Notes under the pieces: generated by a model
What the model was told of the DNA's origin: nothing
What the model saw: only the letters and a program-made list of their open reading frames with translations
Databases searched by the model: none
In this document: piece after piece, positions 26,822 through 35,702 of the stretch
Numbering within the stretch: position 1 is the first letter of the stretch
Layout: every line of letters begins with the position of its first letter
Position numbers and translations under genes: made by a program
Assembly (NCBI GenBank): GCA_964576515.1
Contig: CAZNUW010000003.1
Location: forward strand, 1-64,000
Direction: 5' to 3'
Source of the DNA: SHVO01 sp964576515
Lineage (GTDB): Bacteria; Pseudomonadota; Alphaproteobacteria; Rhodospirillales; Rhodospirillaceae
Length of the DNA stretch: 64,000 bases

Positions 26822-27294
26822 TCTTGGCCCTCCGCGTGGCTCCGGGCGTTCGTCCCTTCGAAACGTCCACCGGACGTTTCGATCCGGCTATCGCCGGACC
26901 GCTCCTCACCCTCCTTGGTGCCAAGCGAGCGTTTACCGCCCGCGATCTGGCGGCCAACCTGCTCGATGAATTTCTGGAAACGGTCGCGCGCCACCGCCTG
27001 CGCCGCTTGATCCGGCACGGGGGTATGCGCGTTGAAGGTGAGGTAAAGCTTGACGAAAAAGGCAAGGCTCTCGGTCAGCACATCGAGGTCGCGGCGAATG
27101 AGACCCATGTCGCGCGTCACCCGATCGAGACGGATTTTCAGCGCCTCGTCGATCTCACGCGCGCCGCGATGGCAGATGTAATGACGGATGGCATCGGAAA
27201 CGATGGCAGACTTGGACGCGCCCGGCTTTGCCACCAGCGCCTCCAATTCGGCGCTGGTCTCTTCATCAATGTAAATATTGTGGCGTGGCTTCAT
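26818..27294 (-). CDS. Ribbon-helix-helix (CopG-like) protein heading the trb operon
   Basis: A 158-aa protein whose N-terminus (KPRHNIYIDEETSAELEALV, then SKSAIVSDAIRHYI) is a CopG-type ribbon-helix-helix DNA-binding domain. A helical middle follows. The last ~40 residues are encoded by a palindromic repeat element (26858-26897) and look non-native (IETSGGRFEG). It overlaps trbB by four bases. Such CopG genes precede trbB in many Trb-type ICEs and may control the operon; a 31-bp motif shared with the traG leader lies upstream. Confidence 0.8.
   Translation of the reverse strand: MKPRHNIYIDEETSAELEALVAKPGASKSAIVSDAIRHYICHRGAREIDEALKIRLDRVTRDMGLIRRDLDVLTESLAFFVKLYLTFNAHTPVPDQAAQAVARDRFQKFIEQVGRQIAGGKRSLGTKEGEERSGDSRIETSGGRFEGTNARSHAEGQE
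26858..26897. repeat. Palindromic element, copy 1
   Basis: Perfect 11-bp arms TCGAAACGTCC / GGACGTTTCGA around ACC, followed 1 bp later by a small hairpin CCGGC-TATC-GCCGG (26884-26897). It lies in-frame in the 3' part of the CopG-like gene. The core GAAACGTCCACYGGACGTTTC recurs at 55463-55483, again followed by a second hairpin. Confidence 0.65.
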
Positions 27295-27353
27295 GTATTC
27301 TTGTCCTGACAAATAGAAAGTCAGAACAAGGATGGTCTAAGCTGCTGGAATCT

Positions 27354-27384
27354 CTTATATCCGTTATGTACGACGACGCACGAT
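27354..27384 (-). promoter_or_regulatory. Motif shared by the two traG/trb leaders, copy 1
   Basis: On the minus strand this reads TCGTACATAACGGATATAAG (27373-27354), preceded by a further partly conserved stretch. A near copy lies upstream of traG (29488-29518). TATAAG could serve as a -10 box. It lies 60-90 nt upstream of the CopG-like gene start at 27294, between that gene and the traG 3' end. Confidence 0.5.
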
Positions 27385-27401
27385 CACTTGCGGAATCTTC
27401 C

Positions 27402-29426
27402 TCAAAACCCGTCGAGCAGATCCCTGTCCGGCCCCATCGCTTCGTTGACACCATAGGTGCGCGCGGGTGTGGCGGCGCGATCGATCATGTTCTTATCGGC
27501 AGTGCTGTCAGAATCATCATCCAAGAGGTTCGGCAATTCGCCCTGCTCGGGTTCGGCGGTTTTAACAATTTCCTCGCCCAGTCCCGGATGGCGCTGTTGC
27601 TGCATCCCGCCTTCGTCGGTGGAGATCGATTTTGCATCATCTTGGGCGGCAAGCCGCGTGTCAGCCTTGCGCACTTGCTTGCCCCAATCATCTGGTCGCG
27701 TTTCAGGCTTGTCAGCATAATCGCTTGTCGCCAGCGCCGGCGCGGGCAGCACCCGCTCGGTGAAGTTCTCATCCTCGTAATAGCGAAGCTTCTTCGCCCG
27801 GATCGGCGCGAGGCCAGAGACCAGAACCAGTTCATCCGTGGGTGGGAGCTGCATCACCTCGCCGGGGGTCAGGAGCGGTCGCGCTGTTTCCTGGCGGCTG
27901 ACCATGACATGGCTGAGCCAGGGTGCCAGCCGATGGCCGGCATAGTTGCGCATCGCGCGCAACTCGGTCGCCGTGCCCAGCGCATCCGAAATCCGCTTGG
28001 CGGTACGCTCGTCATTGCTGCTGAAAGCAATCCGCACATGGCAGTTATCGAGGATGGCGTTGTTCTCGCCATAGGCTTTGGAAATCTGATTGAGGCTCTG
28101 CGCGATGAGATAAGCGCGGATGCCGTACCCGGCCATGAAGGCCAGCGCGGTCTCGAAGAAATCCAGCCGTCCCAAAGCGGGGAACTCATCCAGCATCATC
28201 AAAAGCTGGTGCTTGCGCGACTTCTTCGGGTCGCCCTCCAGCCGCTCGGTCAGCCGCCGCCCGATCTGATTGAGGATCAACCGCACCAGCGGTTTGGTGC
28301 GTGAAATATCCGAAGGCGGCACCACCAGATAGAGCGAGACGGGATGTTTGGCGTCCATCAGATCGGCGATGCGCCAGTCACAGGCCGCGGTCGCCGCCGC
28401 CACGGTCGGATCGCGATAGAGCCCGAGGAACGACATGGCGGTCGAGAGCACGCCAGAGCGTTCGTTCTCCGACTTGTTCAGCACCTCGCGCGCGGCGGAG
28501 GCCACCACCGGGTGCACCTCCGGATTTTCCGCCGTGCCGAGATGGTTGGTTTCCATCATCCGTCGAAGCGTTGCCGCGAAGGACCGCTTCGGGTCAGAAA
28601 GAAAAGTCGCCACGCGGGCCAGCGTTTTTTCTTCCTCGGCATAAAGCACATGCAGGATCGCACCCACCAGCAACGCATGACTGGTCTTCTCCCAATGGTT
28701 CCGGCGTTCGAGCGCGCCTTCAGGATCGACGAGAATATCGGCTATGTTCTGGACGTCGCGGACCTCGTCCGCTCCCTTGCGCACTTCGAGCAGCGGATTG
28801 TAACGGGCGGAATGTAGGTCGGTCGGGTTGAACAGGAGGCAATGCGAAAACTTGGTGCGCCAACCGGCGGTCAACTGCCAGTTCTCGCCCTTGATGTCGT
28901 GGATCACCGCCGAGCCGGTCCAGGACAGCAGCGTCGGCACCACCAGCCCCACTCCTTTGCCGGATCGCGTCGGCGCAAAGGCCATGACGTGCTCCGGCCC
29001 GTCATGACGCAGGTATTTTTCCTGAAACTGACCGAGAAACACGCCTGCGGACCGAAGCAGCCCGGCCTTCTTGATCTCCCGGATCGAAGCCCAGCGCGAA
29101 GAACCGTAGGTCGTCACCAACCGGCTCTGCCGCGCCCGCCACAGCGAACCGACCACCGCTGCCGCACAGCCCATGAAGCCAGACGCCCCGGCCAACATGC
29201 CCGCCTTGTCGAACACCTCGGGCGCATAGGCTTCGTAGAAATACCACCATTGAAACAGCTTCCAGGGCTCATAAACCGGCCAGCCGAACAGCACGAACCA
29301 CGGGTTGCCCAACTGCGCTTGATAGCCCAGCATGTCCGCGCACCACTGCGTCGCCGCCCACACGCCCAGGATGACGATGGCGAACACGACGGTGATCTGC
29401 CCGATCAGGAGTTTGGTGGGGGTCAT
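27402..29426 (-). CDS. traG: TraG, VirD4-like coupling protein
   Basis: A 674-aa type IV coupling protein that docks the relaxase-DNA complex to the Trb channel. N-terminal membrane helices at about 10-30 and 75-95, Walker A APTRSGKGV near 151-159, Walker B LMMLDEFPALG near 380, and a C-terminal hydrophilic tail. ATG at 29426 matches the family start. It is transcribed towards the trb genes. The slot between traG and the relaxase is filled with defence cargo. Confidence 0.93.
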   Translation of the reverse strand: MTPTKLLIGQITVVFAIVILGVWAATQWCADMLGYQAQLGNPWFVLFGWPVYEPWKLFQWWYFYEAYAPEVFDKAGMLAGASGFMGCAAAVVGSLWRARQSRLVTTYGSSRWASIREIKKAGLLRSAGVFLGQFQEKYLRHDGPEHVMAFAPTRSGKGVGLVVPTLLSWTGSAVIHDIKGENWQLTAGWRTKFSHCLLFNPTDLHSARYNPLLEVRKGADEVRDVQNIADILVDPEGALERRNHWEKTSHALLVGAILHVLYAEEEKTLARVATFLSDPKRSFAATLRRMMETNHLGTAENPEVHPVVASAAREVLNKSENERSGVLSTAMSFLGLYRDPTVAAATAACDWRIADLMDAKHPVSLYLVVPPSDISRTKPLVRLILNQIGRRLTERLEGDPKKSRKHQLLMMLDEFPALGRLDFFETALAFMAGYGIRAYLIAQSLNQISKAYGENNAILDNCHVRIAFSSNDERTAKRISDALGTATELRAMRNYAGHRLAPWLSHVMVSRQETARPLLTPGEVMQLPPTDELVLVSGLAPIRAKKLRYYEDENFTERVLPAPALATSDYADKPETRPDDWGKQVRKADTRLAAQDDAKSISTDEGGMQQQRHPGLGEEIVKTAEPEQGELPNLLDDDSDSTADKNMIDRAATPARTYGVNEAMGPDRDLLDGF

Positions 29427-29487
29427 GGCGGTGGCTCCGTTCTTCAATAAGCAAACGGAGCAAGTATCGTGCGGGAGCGCAAAACCG

Positions 29488-29518
29488 CTTATAGCCCTTA
29501 TGTACGATGAAATGCGAT
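29488..29518 (-). promoter_or_regulatory. Motif shared by the two traG/trb leaders, copy 2
   Basis: Minus strand TCGTACATAAGGGCTATAAG (29507-29488), matching the motif upstream of the CopG-trb operon in 18 of 20 positions and in part over ten further bases. It lies about 62-92 nt upstream of the traG start. Likely a shared promoter or operator for the transfer genes. Confidence 0.5.
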
Positions 29519-29544
29519 GATGGTTAGCATCTTGACCTTCCGCC

Positions 29545-30624
29545 TTATTCTATCTCGTAGAATGCCAAGCCTACCAACTTGGCATTGTCTTCGACAACAA
29601 ACGCCACGCTCTGTCTGGCGCGTGTGATCGCTACATAGATTTTATCGAGTTCCTTGCCCGCGTCCGCAAGCTTACCCGTAGTGAGAAATTTCTTCAGCGG
29701 CCCGTGCGGGTAGATAATGGTTCGATCGAAGGTCATCCCCTTCGCCGCGCCGAAATTCAATGGATGTCCTATCACGTTCTTCGTTTTTCGGTTGTAGCGC
29801 AGCGTTTGGGGTTTGAACTTCTCGATATAGGAGGCGACATCGCTCTTGCGCACGGCAAATACGCCGTCATGGCCGGTGACATCCGTATTTTTCGATTCGG
29901 TATTTGGAGCAGCCGGATGAAACTGGTCTGCGAAGTCGCAGATGTTTTGCACACAGCGATGGCTGTAGTTGTGGTATTCAAGCGCACATAGGTCGGCCTT
30001 CTCCCACTCATGAAATTTGTCGACGATCTTGGCACCGCGATACTTTTTGTTCTTCGAGGCGCTGTTTGTCGCATAGGTTGCCTGTCGATGATCTCCAACC
30101 AGAATGATCTGGACCTGTGAGCGCATCAGCAACTCGACGAGATCAAGGTCGTAGCCTGCCAGGTCCTGACTTTCGTCGATGAAGAGCCGCTCGAAAATCT
30201 GTTCGAAGCGCTTGATAGGCGCGCCGTCCATCTTCTGGACAACTTCGCAGGCAAACTTGGCAATCTTGTCGCTGTATATGAGCTCAGGCCTCGAAAAATA
30301 GTGATGGCGGATATTGCCCGCTGCAATGTATTGCGCGGACTGGCCGCTCACGAAATGAATCCCTGCGACCCGCAGATCGTAAAGACAATTCTGGTAAGGC
30401 CGAACGAAGTGCCTCAACAGGAACGAAAACCACGTGCCAATGGAAACATGCGGCGGTACATGGGCGAAGCGACTGTAGGTCTTCGCTTCAATTTCGTCTC
30501 GGCCGTTATTGGTGTAGGTAATCATCGCGGCGCGTTTTTCCGGGAGGCCGCACGCGTCATCAACGATCAGCGTCGTCTTTCCGGAACCGGCGGATGCTAC
30601 GATGATGCGATTATCCAATGGCAT
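29545..30624 (-). CDS. gajB: GajB-like UvrD/SF1 helicase (Gabija)
   Basis: A 359-aa compact UvrD-family SF1 helicase: Walker A ASAGSGKTT, motif II FIDESQDLAGYDLDL, motif III ILVGDHRQATY, motif V GAAKGMTFD and motif VI YVAITRARQS. It is shorter than full UvrD and lacks its large accessory domains, as in GajB of Gabija. It directly follows the OLD-family gene and overlaps its end by 14 bases if ATG 30624 is used. In Gabija, GajB helps the GajA nuclease sense and act when nucleotide pools fall. Last gene of a four-gene operon. Confidence 0.75.
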   Translation of the reverse strand: MPLDNRIIVASAGSGKTTLIVDDACGLPEKRAAMITYTNNGRDEIEAKTYSRFAHVPPHVSIGTWFSFLLRHFVRPYQNCLYDLRVAGIHFVSGQSAQYIAAGNIRHHYFSRPELIYSDKIAKFACEVVQKMDGAPIKRFEQIFERLFIDESQDLAGYDLDLVELLMRSQVQIILVGDHRQATYATNSASKNKKYRGAKIVDKFHEWEKADLCALEYHNYSHRCVQNICDFADQFHPAAPNTESKNTDVTGHDGVFAVRKSDVASYIEKFKPQTLRYNRKTKNVIGHPLNFGAAKGMTFDRTIIYPHGPLKKFLTTGKLADAGKELDKIYVAITRARQSVAFVVEDNAKLVGLAFYEIE

Positions 30625-32206
30625 TCTTGATGTAATCCGGAATCGCAATCTCCTCCTCGCTTTCAAAAATGGCCAAGGCCACGGGCGCTTTGTGCTTGGT
30701 CATGTAATCGAGTAGCGCGGCATCATCGGCAAAACTCTTTCTCAGGATGGCGTTCAGCCTGTCGCGGCCAGTGGTCTTGAGGAGTTGTGGTTCAAGGGTC
30801 GGATACGCCTCGTCGGAATCGAAGCAAACCTTGATGGTTGGAAGGCCCAAGTAGTCTGCGTATTTCCCCTTCACCGCGTCAGCATCACTGTCATTGTCGG
30901 TGACGACACGGGCATCAATTTCGAGCAGTTTAGCGATGTCGAGGAAGCGCTTGAACGCGAGCGAACCGACCGCGATCACCTCAACGCCGTCTTCCAACGG
31001 CATCTTACCGTGGGTTTGCTTGTAGGCTTTTTGAACGATCAACTCATCGGACGGCCCCTCTACCAGTATGGATCGTGCGGACAAGACCATGCGCAGCGTG
31101 TCGTGCCCTGGCAGCCGCATGAAATATTTCTTCGTTTCATCCGGCAACTCGTTAAGCGTTATGCCGGTCTTGCCGTTGAACATGAGTATGTGATCGACCC
31201 CCAGTTTGTTGAGAACGAAGCTGCTGTGCGTGGTCACAATCAACTGCTTGTCGGCTGACCTGGCGTCGATATGATTGATCAGCTTGTTGAGGTTGGCGTG
31301 AGACAGATGATTTTCAGGCTCCTCAAGTAGCAATATGTCGGTGCTCGATTCCGATTCAATCGCCAGCTTGATCTTAATGGCGTTTTGCTCACCCTTCCCG
31401 ACAAGTGTGAGCGGGATATCGTCAAGATGGGGAAGAACGCCGGTTTCCCAACTGGCGCGGGTCGTAGTGTCCATCGCAACGGACAGTGTCTTGTCCGTGA
31501 CCTTCCCCGTTTTGCCGGCAAGCTCCTTATTGATTTCGGTAACGTTGTCGTCCGACAGGAAGACATCGCGCATTTTTCGGTATGAGAGTGCCAAATCCAC
31601 CTTTTGCTTATCGGTGAGATAATCACGAACAATCTCCAACACATATTTGTTGGCCGCATATGTATTGGAAATGGCCGAGGGGTCGATCATCGCAGAGCGG
31701 AATGGCAGTGCCCGGCTGCTGCTCATGGGATGGCCAGCAAAGCTCTGCCAGACGATCTGGTAGTACTCGATTGGAACGCCGTTCAGTTGCGCTGTGTCCG
31801 CGACATACTCCTTGTATTCCTGATGAAAATCAGGATCGAGAGCAATTGCAAGGCTCACGCCCGGAACGTCAGCCTTCTCGCTATTGTTCGTGCCCTTAAA
31901 TTCGGCAAGCTCAGGTTTATTCGCAAAGTATAGTTCGATAAGGACCGTCGGTGGCGGCTGTGGCTTGCCGTCCTTATGGGACTGGACGAACTCCTGCACA
32001 GCACCAGCGTTCAGAAGAAACGGATGCAATTCCTGTAATGCTGACCGCCTGTTAAGTTGACATCTGAGGGCGAGGTTTATGGCCTCCAAGAGTGTGGATT
32101 TTCCGGTTTCGTTATCGCCAACGATTACGTTGAGCGTGGGCTGTAGAGCCACGTCAGCATCCCGGAGCGCCCTATAATTCTTCACGATCACACGTTCTAT
32201 CGTCAT
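30611..32206 (-). CDS. gajA: GajA-like OLD-family ATPase-TOPRIM nuclease (Gabija)
   Basis: A 531-aa overcoming-lysogenisation-defect (OLD) protein. ABC-type ATPase: Walker A GDNETGKST at 30-38, Walker B LLLEEPENHLSH, and a conserved TTHSSFVL. C-terminal TOPRIM nuclease: ILVEGPSDELIV and VVTDNDSDAD carry the metal-binding Glu and Asp residues. The pairing with a downstream UvrD-like gene defines class 2 OLD/Gabija. Seven bases separate it from the YhaN-like gene upstream, so it shares that transcript. Confidence 0.8.
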   Translation of the reverse strand: MTIERVIVKNYRALRDADVALQPTLNVIVGDNETGKSTLLEAINLALRCQLNRRSALQELHPFLLNAGAVQEFVQSHKDGKPQPPPTVLIELYFANKPELAEFKGTNNSEKADVPGVSLAIALDPDFHQEYKEYVADTAQLNGVPIEYYQIVWQSFAGHPMSSSRALPFRSAMIDPSAISNTYAANKYVLEIVRDYLTDKQKVDLALSYRKMRDVFLSDDNVTEINKELAGKTGKVTDKTLSVAMDTTTRASWETGVLPHLDDIPLTLVGKGEQNAIKIKLAIESESSTDILLLEEPENHLSHANLNKLINHIDARSADKQLIVTTHSSFVLNKLGVDHILMFNGKTGITLNELPDETKKYFMRLPGHDTLRMVLSARSILVEGPSDELIVQKAYKQTHGKMPLEDGVEVIAVGSLAFKRFLDIAKLLEIDARVVTDNDSDADAVKGKYADYLGLPTIKVCFDSDEAYPTLEPQLLKTTGRDRLNAILRKSFADDAALLDYMTKHKAPVALAIFESEEEIAIPDYIKNAIG

Positions 32207-32213
32207 TATTCCA

Positions 32214-35200
32214 CTACTTCGTTATTGTTTCCGGCAAGCTATGAACCTTCACCGTCGGACAAACCTGGCGCGCAATCTCACAAAGATGCTGGTGGTGCGT
32301 GAGATAGATGACCTGTCCCGTCGCCGCCATTTCCGTGAACAGACGGAAAGCTTCCTCCGCGCGGAAGTCATCGAAGGTCTCCATGATGTCGTCGGCGATA
32401 AACGGAACCGGGCTTCTGGTTTTGGCGAACTCAAAATAACCGGCAACGCGCAGGGCGAGATAAAGCTGGAAGCGCGTTCCCTTGGACATTTCCGTCGCCA
32501 GTTTGGAACCCTTGTCTGAGCCGATGGCGACCAGAACCTCGCTGTCCTTATCCGGCTGTGTCGTTAGGCTGGTATAGCGGCCCCGGCTGATCGTACGCAG
32601 GGCCTCGGAAGCACGCGCCATCATGGAGCTGCGGTGCTGCTCTCGGTAGAGGCGCAACGCCTGTTCGGTCGCAATGGTACCGGCGCGCAACCGCATGTAA
32701 CGTCTTGCGCCTTCCTCTATTTCCAGCAGGACCGTGTGCCGCTGTTCCTCGATTTCCGCGACTTTGGCGTCACCGCCAATGGCATCGATCTGCTTTTCAG
32801 CATCTTTATAGGCAGCGTAGGAATCGCGCCACTCCTCCTCATGGACCCCGGCTTGCGTCGTGATTTCAGATAGCTCCATTTCCAACGCGGTCTGATCCAG
32901 ATGATCGAGGGCAGATTCCGCCGCCTCAAAACTGGTAAGCCGCAACGCATCGAGGATCTCTTGCATTTCCTCCGTAGCTTGCCCGCTCAAACCCTCTCTA
33001 TTGGCGATCTGAGCGAGTTTTGCAGATACCTCGGCAAATGTAGACACCGCGAAATATTTGGTCATTTCCTGCTTACGGCGATCAAGGGCTAGCTTGTCAG
33101 CCTTCAATTTCCGCGCTGTGGCCTGAGCTGTTTCAAGGCGCTGCGCCTCCTTGGCCTTCTCGGTACGGTCGGCTTCGGCCTTGCGAAGACGTTCATCGAT
33201 TTCCCGAACCAAGTCCATGACGGCGGCGGCCTCCGGCGCAGCAATAGCCAGTTCACTCGCCAGTGAAGTCACCGCATCCCGAAACGCGGTCTGATCTTCC
33301 TCCATTTTGGCAATACGGTCGGCAAGTGTTGCCTTTTCCTTCAGGGCGGATGCCAATTCGGCGATTACTGTGAGAATGCCCCGCACTTCGGCAATCATCG
33401 GTGCCGCACCGCTCTCCCCAAGCCAACAATCCGCGCAGATTTGTTTCCAGTCGGCATCCCACGCAAGTTTTTCAGATTCGGCCCGCTTATACGCGCGTTC
33501 ACGGGCGCTGAATTCGCGCTCGCGCTCTTCCCACGCTGTGCGCAGGCGTTTCAATTCCGTCTCATGATCAAGCGCAGTCTGGGCCGTTGCGGCCAGTGTC
33601 GCTTCCTCGGCGTCGGGTGCGAAGGACAGCTTCAAGGTACTCAGCGCAGCAGTCAGGCGCTCCCTGATGGCATCGGCATCATTCTGCGCTTCCTGTAAAT
33701 CCCGTGTCGCCGTTCGTCGCTCTCCCCTTGCCTCCAGCGCCCTTTCCCGACAGATCAGCCAAGCCTCAAGATGCTGCAAAGTCCAATCGGACGGCAAGTC
33801 AGGCGAAAGAGCACTGATCGTTTCCGCAATTTGGCCCGTCAACTCTTGGGTATCTGCAAGCGCCTTGGCATGTAGTTCCTCGGCACGGACGAGGTCAGAC
33901 TGTACAAGCTTGAGCGCCTTGGCAGTTTCATGAAGCTGGGCCAGTTCCTTCACATGGCCGAAGCGCCGGGCCACAATCCCATCATCACGATGCAACGCAT
34001 CCTCAAATCGTTCGGCGGAACTGGCATCGAGGCGGTTTCGATGTTCCGCCCATGCATGATCACGTTCCGCCCTGATCAAAGCCGCGTCCTGGTCGGTGAC
34101 AATCCCGGTCACGCTGCTCACGGCGTCCTGCTCCGCTGTCAGGCGCGCTTCTTCAGTCTTCAGCCGCTCAATTTCTCCGGATCGCTGATCAATCCGCTTC
34201 TCAATGGCTTGCCCAGTCGTCTTCCAGCGCTGGAGAGCGTCCACGCCAGGAACGGGCATGGCAACCAGTTGGTCAGCTTCCCCTCGCCAGGGTGTCAGGG
34301 TGGCCAGACAGTCATCAAGCTTCGCCTGAGCATCTTGGCTCGCACGTTGCGCAAGACGTTGCCTGGCAGCATGATCGCTCGCCCGCAACGCTACAAGCGC
34401 CTCCATGAGCGTCGTGATGTACGTTTCGTTCCCCGTATTCCCTGTTTGGGCACCATCGCCCAACTTGGCTGTGGCCTCATTCAAGCGGTCCTTTGCCTCG
34501 GACAATTCTTCGCGCGCCGTGCTCAACTTCGTATCAATGCCTGAATGGGACTCGATCAGTTCACGCAGGCGCGCCATCGTCGAAGTCGGCAAGATGAGGC
34601 GCGCCGGATCTGTCTCTCCCTCTTGCTCAATCTGTTGCAGGTGAAGGGAGATGGCGGTATCGAGATCCCGCAATTTTTGTCGACGATCAGGCAGATCCTT
34701 TTCGGCCGTCATATGCCGCGCCCTGAGCGGCGCGATATCTTCCAACCTATCCGCCAGACGCAATGCTGCGCCATCAACGGTGATGGCATCCACGTTGGAT
34801 GCCAGTCGTTCGACCTCGTCCGCATTCGACAGGAACTGCGTTTCAAGCTTGATCTCTTCCTCGCGCAAAGCAGGCAATTCTTCGGCCCAGCCCGTCGGTG
34901 CATTGGGAATTGCTTCGAGCGGCGTAATCTGTTCTCGAATGGAACGCAATTTTGCAAGGCGGGGGCGCGCGTTCAAAAGACGCTGAATTTCGTCCTTGCG
35001 TGCCTGAAGTTTACTGCGGCTCTTGCTCGTTTCGTCATACAGGGCTTTTGTGCGCTTGACCGTCTCCACCAGTTCGGCATGTTTCGATGCCTGCGTATCG
35101 AACTGGTCTTTTTCCTGTTTCAACTGGTCCAACTCATTCTTTAAGTCGTGCAGTTGCCCGCTACGCGCGTGGAACTTGTAAAACCCATCGGCTTCCGAAT

Positions 35201-35702
35201 GAAACTCTTCGATCTTCCGGCTGAGGTCAGCGATGCCGCTGCTTCCAGAGAACAGGAGTTGACCGAGTTCTCCTTTGGCTTTCAGGATGCTTTCGCCACC
35301 TTGTTCCAGCGTGTCATCGTCGAGCGAGAACATGGTGCGGTAGGCTTCGCGGTCGATACCGCCAAACTCGCCAAGGATTGCGCTTTCGGCAATGGGCTGC
35401 TCATGGACATCGAGAAGGCTGTTTTGTGGTTTCTTGATTCGCACGAATTCACGCACGCTACCGGAGAGCTCTAACGAGCCACTGATCCGCATCGTCGGAT
35501 AGGGGTGGAGGAAGCCATACGGGCTCTGCATCCCGATCCCGTAAAGAAGGTCCAGCCATGCGGCGAACAAGGTGGATTTGCCCGCTTCATTGGGACCGTA
35601 GACTATATGCAAATCAGGCGTGTCCGGTACGCGCTCGCCGAAATCGATGCTGTGGTCCGTGAATATGCCGTAGCGGGTCAGGTCAAGGCGGCTCAATCGC
35701 AT
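32214..35702 (-). CDS. YhaN/SbcC-like coiled-coil ATPase
   Basis: An 1162-aa Rad50/SbcC-type ATPase of the YhaN branch: YGIFTDHSIDFG and Walker A YGPNEAGKST at 35-44, long coiled coils (about 170-480 and 640-1000), then a C-terminal half with SKGTRFQLYLALRVA in place of the ABC signature and Walker B PFIADDIMETFDD. It starts within the stop of the metallophosphoesterase gene (TGATG), so the two are a nuclease-ATPase pair like SbcD-SbcC, which trims DNA ends and hairpins. Unusually it continues into the Gabija genes. Confidence 0.82.
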   Translation of the reverse strand: MRLSRLDLTRYGIFTDHSIDFGERVPDTPDLHIVYGPNEAGKSTLFAAWLDLLYGIGMQSPYGFLHPYPTMRISGSLELSGSVREFVRIKKPQNSLLDVHEQPIAESAILGEFGGIDREAYRTMFSLDDDTLEQGGESILKAKGELGQLLFSGSSGIADLSRKIEEFHSEADGFYKFHARSGQLHDLKNELDQLKQEKDQFDTQASKHAELVETVKRTKALYDETSKSRSKLQARKDEIQRLLNARPRLAKLRSIREQITPLEAIPNAPTGWAEELPALREEEIKLETQFLSNADEVERLASNVDAITVDGAALRLADRLEDIAPLRARHMTAEKDLPDRRQKLRDLDTAISLHLQQIEQEGETDPARLILPTSTMARLRELIESHSGIDTKLSTAREELSEAKDRLNEATAKLGDGAQTGNTGNETYITTLMEALVALRASDHAARQRLAQRASQDAQAKLDDCLATLTPWRGEADQLVAMPVPGVDALQRWKTTGQAIEKRIDQRSGEIERLKTEEARLTAEQDAVSSVTGIVTDQDAALIRAERDHAWAEHRNRLDASSAERFEDALHRDDGIVARRFGHVKELAQLHETAKALKLVQSDLVRAEELHAKALADTQELTGQIAETISALSPDLPSDWTLQHLEAWLICRERALEARGERRTATRDLQEAQNDADAIRERLTAALSTLKLSFAPDAEEATLAATAQTALDHETELKRLRTAWEEREREFSARERAYKRAESEKLAWDADWKQICADCWLGESGAAPMIAEVRGILTVIAELASALKEKATLADRIAKMEEDQTAFRDAVTSLASELAIAAPEAAAVMDLVREIDERLRKAEADRTEKAKEAQRLETAQATARKLKADKLALDRRKQEMTKYFAVSTFAEVSAKLAQIANREGLSGQATEEMQEILDALRLTSFEAAESALDHLDQTALEMELSEITTQAGVHEEEWRDSYAAYKDAEKQIDAIGGDAKVAEIEEQRHTVLLEIEEGARRYMRLRAGTIATEQALRLYREQHRSSMMARASEALRTISRGRYTSLTTQPDKDSEVLVAIGSDKGSKLATEMSKGTRFQLYLALRVAGYFEFAKTRSPVPFIADDIMETFDDFRAEEAFRLFTEMAATGQVIYLTHHQHLCEIARQVCPTVKVHSLPETITK

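Noticed and set aside
29990..30012. CTCCCACTCATGAA in the helicase gene as an att repeat
   Set aside because: Only a short match to the guaA end and inside a conserved coding region.
33430..33460. CADC in the YhaN-like ATPase as a Rad50 zinc hook
   Set aside because: It lies about two thirds along the protein in a W-rich segment typical of YhaN proteins and not at the tip of a symmetric coiled coil.
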